DNA from: Saururus chinensis
Taxonomy: Eukaryota > Streptophyta > Magnoliopsida > Piperales > Saururaceae
Length of the DNA: 64,000 nucleotides
Direction of reading: 5' to 3'
Assembly (NCBI GenBank): GCA_035235625.1
Contig: CP141150.1
Location: 3,286,001 to 3,350,000, forward strand
The notes below the pieces were generated by a model. That model did not search any database and was not told where the DNA came from. It was given only the letters and a program-made list of their open reading frames with translations. Every line of letters begins with the position of its first letter. Positions within the stretch are counted from its first letter, which is position 1. Below are positions 56,641 to 64,000 of this stretch, piece by piece. The translations under genes and the position numbers were made by a program.

Positions 56641-58000
56641 TGTCCAATGGCTCCCTTTCACGCCCAAACTCATGCTCAATACTTCTTCTATTGTAAAGGG
56701 TAATATTTTGCCTTAAATGTTGAAAGCTACTTGTGAATTGTCATAGCATTCACCTATTATAATATCCAGGAGTGACATGGAGATAATAATTACTTGCATA
56801 CTACGTAGAACCTAGTCTCCTCCAAGGTTGCCTTGCATTCCGACCTCAATTCAATGAGGTTTTAGTCTAAGTCCAGCAGGAAAATTGTTTGTTCCTAGAC
56901 TCAGTCTCTTCCTGTAAATTCTCTTCTTCTTCTCTTTTGATTCCTTCACTGATTTTGTTATTTGATTGTATTTTTGTAGATTTTCATCTATAAAAGATGT
57001 TATACATATGCATATTAATAATAGGTCGTGACCAAAATCAAAGAGTCGTGTTGATTCACATTACATAACTAACATACAAATGCATGCTAAATTTATATAT
57101 TATGTTATCAGTTACACGATATGATGCCTTTTTAGACATGATAGCACAACAATTGAATGTTGTATGCCGAATATCGTGTTATTAATAGTTATGTATGTTG
57201 CACATACACGATAGGAGGACATCTCCATATCGTATATCATATTATCGCTACAATATTGTAAATATTGTCTACTTGATAACACGACAACCTACTAAGGGAA
57301 TGAAAGTACATGTGTTCCATAACACGATATATGAACATTCATGCATACAAACCTATTATTTAGAGCTAGAGAAGACATTACCACAAAATTGGTCCAAAAT
57401 AGATTCGCCCCTCAATCAGCCAGTGATTTCCGCCAAAGTTTACTACTTTATGAGGAGCGCATTAGTATACACTCGAATGGAACCTTACTTTAAGGGTAGA
57501 ACTTGCTTTGGGGAGAAATTTTTGAAGATTGCATATTAGAAACAACAAAAACCGGATGTTAGGTAGTTTTTTCTTGTTTCATTGATCGGACTTTGGAAAT
57601 CAATTGTTAGTTTTTGGAAATTGCCGATGGATGGGTTTGAAATCATAACTCACACTGCGTACTTGCTTCTCACTTATCGGATTATGGAAATTGTCGGTTG
57701 AATAGGTCGTTTGTGTATAAATGTGATGGTGTAACATGTTTCTATGATATAATATCCTAAACCCTAACCCAAGGGTATTTCTATCAAAAAATTATCTAAT
57801 ATTGTGTAAGTTCGAGTTCAATGGCATTTTTGTAAAAAAAACTAGAGAATATAGAATATTCACTTCTTCGGATAGGTATATGGAAATAATTGCAATAGTT
57901 AAGTTTATTCTAATTAGGCTGCCACAAAGAGTGGGCACTAAAAAAAACATGTTTAATAATGCAAGAGAGAAAGGAGGTATAATCAACAGTCGTGCACAGT
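56641..58000. other. Intergenic region without a recognised gene
   Basis: AT-rich DNA. Around 57100-57330 the words CACGAT/ATATCGTG recur in both orientations. An open frame at 57195-57539 has no recognisable domain. Confidence 0.45.
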
Positions 58001-58008
58001 CGTGCAAG

Positions 58009-59156
58009 TAGGGTTGGAAAAATCCAACCCGACCCATTTATCTGACATGAACCCGGCCCGCTTAACTCTATACCCGACCTAACCCGACTATAGGTAGGGT
58101 TAGGGTTTAGGCTCTTGACCCGTTTTGAATTTAGGGTCGGGTCGAACCCGACCCGCACAACCTGACTAACCCGACTACAAATAATAAAGAACCATATTAT
58201 TATAATATTGGTCCATTAGACTTATTTATATTATTATTATAGTATTTGTTTAGTGCATACTATGTTGAATTAGAGGTGCTTAAACATAAATTTGGGCATG
58301 GATAAGATGTTTGGAGCATAAGTGTGATCACATATATTTTGCTTTGTAGTAGACATCCATTTTGGGATAGCAAAGGATGATATCTTCAAAATGTGGTTAA
58401 TTTATATATAATTTAATTTATTTTCTGTTATTCTTTTAGGTTTAGTGAATAGAATGAAAATATGTCATATTTTGTTGTATTCTTTACTCATCATTTTTCC
58501 TTCAGAATGACACATCACACACTAGATTTAGCTTTATATTAAAGGCTTGACAGTCATAATAGGGAGTAGGTTAGGAATATCTACCCAGATAGGCGGATAA
58601 TAAAGCTTGATGAGGGATAATTTTTGAAGAAGAAAAATTGTAATCAAGTATCACCGATTGCAAAGGAGGGTAGGGTTATGAGCAGCCATAGAGAAGTAAT
58701 TACTGAAATTTTAAAATTAAGACATGCTGAAATGCATGATCCTCTGGCCATCAAAGAAATAATGTTTAATCTATTTCGCATTGGTATGTGAGTTATTGAA
58801 AGTCAAGTGGGCTGATTATGAGTAAACAAATGTTGAAGGTCTGTTTTGTTTTTATTCTCTTATAATAGAGGAAATGCAACATTATACCTCTAAGGTTTTT
58901 ATTGATAGCTACAGAAAAAAGTATTAGCCACAAATTAGCCAAAGAACTAAACATTACAAATTAATGTTGTAATGTATTTAATTTCATTTGTGTTTGCCCT
59001 TTGCAAAGAGAAGGTATATAATACGAGTCTAACAAAAAAATTGAGGAAAAAAAGTAGGGTTACTCACATACACGACCCGACTCAAATAGGGTTACAGTTT
59101 GAATTTTCGAACCAATTTAAAAATAGGGTTGAGTCATGACCTGATTCCCAACCCTA
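58009..59156. mobile_element. Non-autonomous hAT-like element with perfect 8-bp target duplication
   Basis: The element starts TAGGGTTGGAAA and ends TTCCCAACCCTA (terminal inverted repeats, small mismatch). It is bracketed by CGTGCAAG at 58001-58008 and again at 59157-59164, an exact 8-bp duplication as made by hAT transposases. Both ends have ACCCGACC/GGGTCGGG-type subterminal words. The 1.15-kb body has no transposase-like frame. Confidence 0.88.
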
Positions 59157-59294
59157 CGTGCAAGAGTATAGGTGGTCCTAAGTAAGCTCTTAGCTTGTGG
59201 CCCCACAGATGTTGCCTAAGGTGTGTACCCGTAGGATATGAAAAAGGAACCTTAGATAGATGGCACCAAGACTAAGAGATGTGGTCTGCCACTA

Positions 59295-59600
59295 TCTAGG
59301 GATGCTACTCGGGTCAAATATATGGTAAAACCCGATCTGACCCTAATGGGTCGAGTTTAATTTTTAAAATTTAATCTGAATAGCTATTTGAGTCGGGTTC
59401 AAGTTTTAGGTGATCTAACTTGACCCAACCCAAAGATAATTATAAATATAAATTTTAAAATTTTTACATATTTTTTAATATTATTTTTTAAAAAAATAAA
59501 AAATAAATTAAATATATTTTAAAAATATATTTTATTCTAAACAAGTTAAACGAGTTCGGGTTAGTATTATGTTCGAATTTGATAAAACCTGACCTAAACT
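59295..59600. mobile_element. Truncated relative of the element at 63094-63487
   Basis: It begins TAGGGATGCTACTCGGGTC, then ATATATGGTAAAACCCGA, CCCTAATGGGTCGAGTTTAA and AATAGCTATTTGAGTCGGGTT, collinear with the left half of the intact element at 63094-63487. The expected right terminus is not found, so the end given is approximate. Confidence 0.65.
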
Positions 59601-60383
59601 CCACTCGGCGGCAACATTGCCTCCATCCGAACAACTCCAAATTGAATATATCATAAATTGTTAGACACGTTGAAGGGGTATACATATCTGGAGGGGGCAA
59701 AATTTGTGCCGTCTGTGTTCCAACTGACATACCTCATTTAATTCTCCTTGGTCCCACCTCCAGGAGACCTCTGTGGAGCCCACAAGCTGAGACACTGATA
59801 GGACCCCTAGGCAAGTGCCAGCGAGAGTACATTCTTCAAAATAAACATAGAGGATTATGAGCCTATCCGTAGAAGAGGAAGCACAAAATCAACCAATCAA
59901 CTATCAAATGATTAAAAGATAAGAAGATAGAACCAGTGATTCGTATAATACAGATAAGAAACTCCCAAAAGCTAAATTTTGAAAATGCAGAATTATAGCA
60001 CTGAGGGAATGGGGCTATGTAATTAAGATAGGGATGACGCTTGTATTAAGAAATATAAGCTTCTAGTATGAATAATTTAGAAGTTAATTTTGCACATCCA
60101 GGCCATAGTTTATCACTACTTACGCAGATTGATAGTTGCAACGAGACCTACAGCTTCGACACAGAAGAATAATTTAAAGAGATAGCTTTAATACAATTTC
60201 CTTCAAGTTAAAGCAACCACACATAATAATGGAGTAAGTTCTCTGCCATAAAACTAGTGATATTGCAGTTAAAGCTTAAAGGCTTATGATTCTACAAGGG
60301 TGCTGATAACACGATTGCCAAACTATCAAAAAATGAAACAAAAAGACAGTAGAATATAGTACTTTACATCCTCACTCCAAATC
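59601..60383. other. Intergenic region without a recognised gene
   Basis: AT-rich sequence between the truncated hAT-like copy and the RING-H2 fragment. No gene or clear repeat was seen. Confidence 0.45.
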
Positions 60384-60820
60384 TTTTTGCCTTTGTTTAA
60401 CAATCCAAATCAGGATTCCTTCGCTTATCCATAGGGTCAGTGTTGTTTGTTTCTGCAGGAGTACCAAAAGACCCAAACAGCCAGGGCAGATTAATCCGGA
60501 ACATCCTCTCCACTGTCCGCCCCACGGGCGAGTTTGAGTGAGCATTCTCACGAGATGCTGCCACTTCGCTGCCAATAGAGTGAGAACCAGCAGCTGAAGC
60601 CATCGGATTCTGCGGAGTAGCTGGAGTCACACCTCGTCCGGTGCTTATAATCTGGATCGTCACTCGTCAGTAAGAAGCTCGTATCGGCACACAGGGCATG
60701 AGTTGTGCAGAGCCAGGGAAGGATGCAATCGGAGTGGTAGAGATGCTTGCTGGGCATTTGCTTGGCCGAAGAACCCAGCTCCTCCTTAGTGACGCTATTA
60801 ACGACACTCAGAAGCATCTA
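60384..60820 (-). pseudogene. Broken RING-H2 E3 ubiquitin ligase fragment
   Basis: The minus strand reads KQMPSKHLYHSDCILPWL, a clear match to the RING-H2 core of plant E3 ligases, followed by a relic of the usual second half (expected CPVCR replaced by CADTS) and DDPDYKHRTR. A one-base shift near 60640 moves the frame to a Ser-rich tail with PQNPMASAAGSHS and FRINLPWLFGSFG. The first Cys-X2-Cys pair is also gone. No intron is visible and only the C-terminal half is present. It is either a partial processed copy or a gene fragment captured by a transposon, because the adjacent DNA looks transposon-terminal. Confidence 0.75.
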
Positions 60821-60824
60821 AATA

Positions 60825-61160
60825 TCTCCTCATAGTGTCGCAAAAACATATAAGTGATGTTTTCAAAACGTCGCAAAAAGTTAAAAAAAGTCCCATTACA
60901 GTTAGTAAATTAGGATGGTAATGCAAATGCGTCAATAGTAACTAACTTGTTTGCGATATTTTATTTGTATTGTAAATAATTATTTATGACGCTTTATTTA
61001 TGTCTCAAATGATTATTTGCAAAGTTTAATATATGTCACAAATAAGTATTAGTGATGGTTTGATTATCGTCGCTACTAATTCTTTCTATTAGCAATGTTT
61101 TAATAAATGTCTCTAATGTATTTTTATAACGATGTTTTAATAACCGAGGTTTCATATATA
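60825..61160. repeat. Subterminal-like repeats (GTCGCAAA / TATTTATGACG words)
   Basis: GTGTCGCAAAAA, ACGTCGCAAAAA, TATTTATGACGC, TATGTCACAAATA and TTAGTGATGG recur in both orientations. This degenerate arrangement is typical of subterminal regions of plant CACTA-type transposons. It abuts the RING-H2 fragment. No terminal CACTA motif or target duplication was identified. Confidence 0.4.
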
Positions 61161-62100
61161 AATAAATCATCATTATATTTATGATTTGCCAGCCATTCAA
61201 ATAGCCTGTCTTGCCGTTCAAATGGCCCTCTAGCCCGTTCGAATGGCCAAATGACAGTTTTGCCATTTTAGCCATTTTTTTTGTACATTTTGACCTATTT
61301 CTTGTTCTCTCCCCATAAATTTAATTCCTTATGATTAAACTGAGCTATTATTACCTATAAAAACAGCTAGAAGTGCATGAGAACCATCTTAAGATTTATG
61401 ATTTAGCTCAAACATGATTTAGGTTGTCTTTGTTTAATTCAAACACGACATTTTACTTTTATTGAATTTATTTTTTATGTTTACTTCATGATTTCTTGAT
61501 GACTACAGTTAGACTTAGCCTTGATTTTGAATATATGCTTACACATGTCCTATTAATAGGTGAACCATGATTTTCATGCCCAAGCTTGAGTTTTGGTTAT
61601 GACTACGCTTGTCTACTTATAGTAGAATGTATTACTTGTCTTGAAATTGGATTTCGATGCTTTCACCATGTTTACACCATGAATCCCAGTAGGGTAAGAC
61701 CATGGTAAGATTATGGATACATGTATATACAACCTTGATTGTAGCTTGTTTATGTTTCACATGATTTAGCCTAGAGTAGAACACTCTTACTTATGTACAC
61801 TCTTGTGTAGAGTTTTATGAGATTATTGGACACAAAAGGACTATTTTTCATGCACATGGGAACTGATTTGAGCATGTTTACTTATACTTGGATTCGTTTG
61901 GCATATGCTCACATATGTATTATGTTGTTTGCATCCTGAAAATAATTTATGAATGAGATTTAATCATGATTAGCCGCGTTTGATCGATTGGATGCAATTG
62001 ATGACATTGATTGTCTGATAAATCGTTTGAAGGCTTATCGATTCGATTTTGGGTCCTAAAGGACATGATTTCGTTTTGAGTTCTATTAGGAACATGTCAC
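61161..62100. other. Non-coding region, probably retrotransposon-derived
   Basis: No coding domain is seen. T- and GAT-rich words (CATGATTT, TTGATTTT) dominate. The region leads into tandem repeats and a terminal GGGCGTGACA-type segment, so it may be part of one LTR-retrotransposon untranslated region or LTR. Confidence 0.35.
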
Positions 62101-62199
62101 CTCCTCGGGTTGAGATGAATTAATTGCGGTATGAGTTTATTTGTTGAGTTATATGGACCCTGAGAATCCAGTATGGTATGTCCATGTGCACTGGCTACC

Positions 62200-62490
62200 A
62201 TGTGCTCTAGGTTTTTGTTGAAGAAATCGGACTCTCCTCTGCAAGAGATTGTTCTTGGCGAGCACACTGCTCTAGGTTTCCATTAAGGAAATTGGACATC
62301 CCCAGCCAGGTTTGTCCTTAGCGAGTAGGCTACTCTAATTTTTCCTTGTGGAATTCAGACAAGGTTTGTCCTTAGTGAGTAGGGGGTATCTTCCTAGTTA
62401 GGGAACCTACCTAATGCTCTAGTTTTCCTTTTTACAGAAATTCAGACTTTCCTTGCAAGGGATTGTCCTTAGTGAGTAGGTTGATTATTT
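62200..62490. repeat. Tandem repeat with GCTCTAGGTTT / GTCCTTAG(C/T)GAGTAGG unit
   Basis: Three to four diverged units carry TGCTCTAG(G/T)TTT, an AGAAAT(C/T)xGAC-like word and TTGTCCTTAGxGAGTAGG, spaced ~75-130 bases apart. Such arrays are common in non-coding parts of plant LTR retrotransposons. Confidence 0.6.
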
Positions 62491-62679
62491 TTCTCAATTA
62501 TGAGACATTAACCGTTGATGATTACATATGTATGGATTATGATGCTCATTTACACAGGTTATGTAGGAAGAATGAAGCTTATGTTATACATATGAATATG
62601 ATATGAATTGACATGATATGCAGGATGATGTGTTTGAGACACTAGAATTGCAGGGTGAATGTTTTCATTGAGAATGTTG

Positions 62680-62960
62680 ATATGCATGAGATATTATGTT
62701 GAGAAATTATTCATATAGGATGTGATTATGATTGTGAATCCCACATGTTTATGCTTGAGGTTATATGTGATGTTGAGATATGTCATGTATAGTATGATAT
62801 GCAGGTGGCATGAATATATGATGATGAAACATGTTGTATTTAGCATGATATGCAGGTAACATGACTATGAGATGATTAAACATGTTTATGAGATGTGATA
62901 TGCATAGCATGACATACATGTAGCATGAGTAGATACTTATGGATGGTAAATTATGACATG
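62680..62960. repeat. ATGATATGCAGGT-type degenerate tandem repeats
   Basis: Words of the type (G/C)ATGATATGCAGGT(A/G)(G/A)CATGA and GATGA(A/T)(T/A)AAACATG recur four to five times at ~50-60-base spacing. The minus-strand open frame over it is a product of the repeat. Confidence 0.6.
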
Positions 62961-63093
62961 ATTGCACAGTTTTATGTGTTTATCCTATGATGAATGTGCA
63001 TTGTGGTTATTTAGGTGATGAATACTATATATTATGCATGTGTTGTCATATTTGGATTTACTTTCTTTTAAAACCCTTGTTGAGCTTATGGCT

Positions 63094-63487
63094 AAGGATG
63101 CCACTTGGGTCAGATATATGGTAAAACCCTGACCCTAATGGGTTGGGTTTGGGTTTTCAAATTCAACTCGAATAGCTATTCAGGTGGGATTCGAGTTTAC
63201 CATTTCTTAAATGGCATTGGGTTCAGGTTTGGCAAAACCCGACCCGAATAAGGTTATAACTATAAATTTTTTATATTTTTCTTTGTATTTTGATAAAACC
63301 TGACCCGACCCTAATGGGTTGGTTTTGGGTTTTTAAATTCAACTCAAATAGGTATTTGGGTCAAGTTTGGGTTTCCAAATTCAACCCGAATAGCTATTTG
63401 GGTCGAATTCATGTTTACTATTTCTTAAATGGTGTCGGGTTCGGGTTTGCTAAAACCCAACCTGAACCTGACCTAGTGGCATCCCTA
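63094..63487. mobile_element. hAT-like MITE with exact 8-9-bp target duplication
   Basis: The left end AAGGATGCCACTTGGGTC and the right end GACCTAGTGGCATCCCTA form an 18-bp terminal inverted repeat with few mismatches. The element is bracketed by CTTATGGCT at 63085-63093 and 63488-63496. The interior has two diverged copies of a block with CCTAATGGGTT and AATAGCTATT. It has no coding capacity. TSD length and ends suggest the hAT superfamily. Confidence 0.88.
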
Positions 63488-63496
63488 CTTATGGCT

Positions 63497-64000
63497 CATT
63501 CCTCTTTGTTGTACTTTGTTTTGGGGCTACATATCGTGCCATGTAGGTGGTCTCGATGGACTTTATGTAGAGCATATGGATGACATTGATCATTGAGAGG
63601 GGATGCATAGAGACGATGGATTTTATGTTAACTTGTTTATGATATGTTGAGATACATACTCTTGACTTTACTTTACACTTCTATATAGCCATTGTTAGCT
63701 TAGACTTTTTTTAGCCATGTGTGGGCTTGATTATGACTAAGTATGTGGGTATGTGTGGACTAATGTTTAATATTGTAGTCCTTTTATTTCTCATTTCGCT
63801 CTTGCACAAAGTTTTACGTGCGCAACTCCATAGTATTTTACCTATAGAGGGGTCAAGTCTTCCACAAACCGACGACACTTGGTTGCACCGCATGCCATCT
63901 TCCCCTTAGACCGAGTTCTGCTTGGGGTTGGTGTATGCTAGGGCGTGACAAAGTGTGAGGAATCAGAATATTCTTGTGGTGAATATATGCTCGTAGGTGG
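63497..64000. other. Right edge, retrotransposon-like non-coding sequence
   Basis: The segment ends with GCTTGGGGTTGGTGTATGCT followed by AGGGCGTGACA, a phrase often seen in plant Ty3/gypsy LTRs. The element, if present, continues past the window. No coding domain is seen. Confidence 0.35.

Overview
This is nuclear DNA from a seed plant, most likely a monocot. The evidence is spliced genes with GT-AG introns, AT-rich introns and intergenic DNA, GC-rich first exons, and plant-only gene families. Stowaway-type MITEs and the Fe-SOD sequence (TTPPYKL before the mature domain, LGDI before the metal-binding loop) lean towards a monocot. The species cannot be fixed from the sequence alone.

Four plus-strand host genes can be assembled exon by exon. 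(1) 1838-4247, a plastid Fe superoxide dismutase of the FSD3/PAP4 type, about 245 residues, 8 exons. (2) 8244-15321, a SNF2-family chromatin remodeler orthologous to CHR19/ETL1 (SMARCAD1-like), 12 recognisable exons. Its first half is intact, but its second half carries three frameshifts and two in-frame stops, so it is either a decaying gene or a badly assembled one. A 1000-N assembly gap lies in its intron 5. (3) 31027-34296, an INDETERMINATE-domain (IDD) zinc-finger transcription factor, 602 residues, 3 exons. (4) 42192-54134, the chloroplast-division regulator ARC3 (FtsZ-like plus MORN repeats), 786 residues, 16 exons. ARC3 has a 6.1-kb intron that contains an antisense Ty3/gypsy element, and one GC-AG intron.

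Layout: 1-960 is a ~106-bp satellite-like tandem array. 0.96-4.3 kb is the FSD3 locus. 4.3-8.2 kb is AT-rich intergenic DNA. 8.2-15.3 kb is the CHR19/ETL1 locus. 15.3-30.9 kb is a gene desert with several Stowaway-like MITEs, one nested pair included. 31.0-34.3 kb is the IDD gene. 34.3-41.9 kb is intergenic with more MITEs, again one nested pair. 41.9-54.1 kb is ARC3. 54.1-64 kb holds a doubtful coding fragment, a 36-bp-type minisatellite, two hAT-like non-autonomous elements with target-site duplications visible in the sequence, a broken RING-H2 E3-ligase fragment and retrotransposon-like repeats.

The genes do not form a cluster or pathway. FSD3 and ARC3 both act in plastids, but nothing here suggests that their proximity matters. 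I found no new multigene system. The most interesting points are the CHR19/ETL1 decay, the transposon-laden ARC3 intron beside a GC-AG intron, and the well-bounded transposon insertions.
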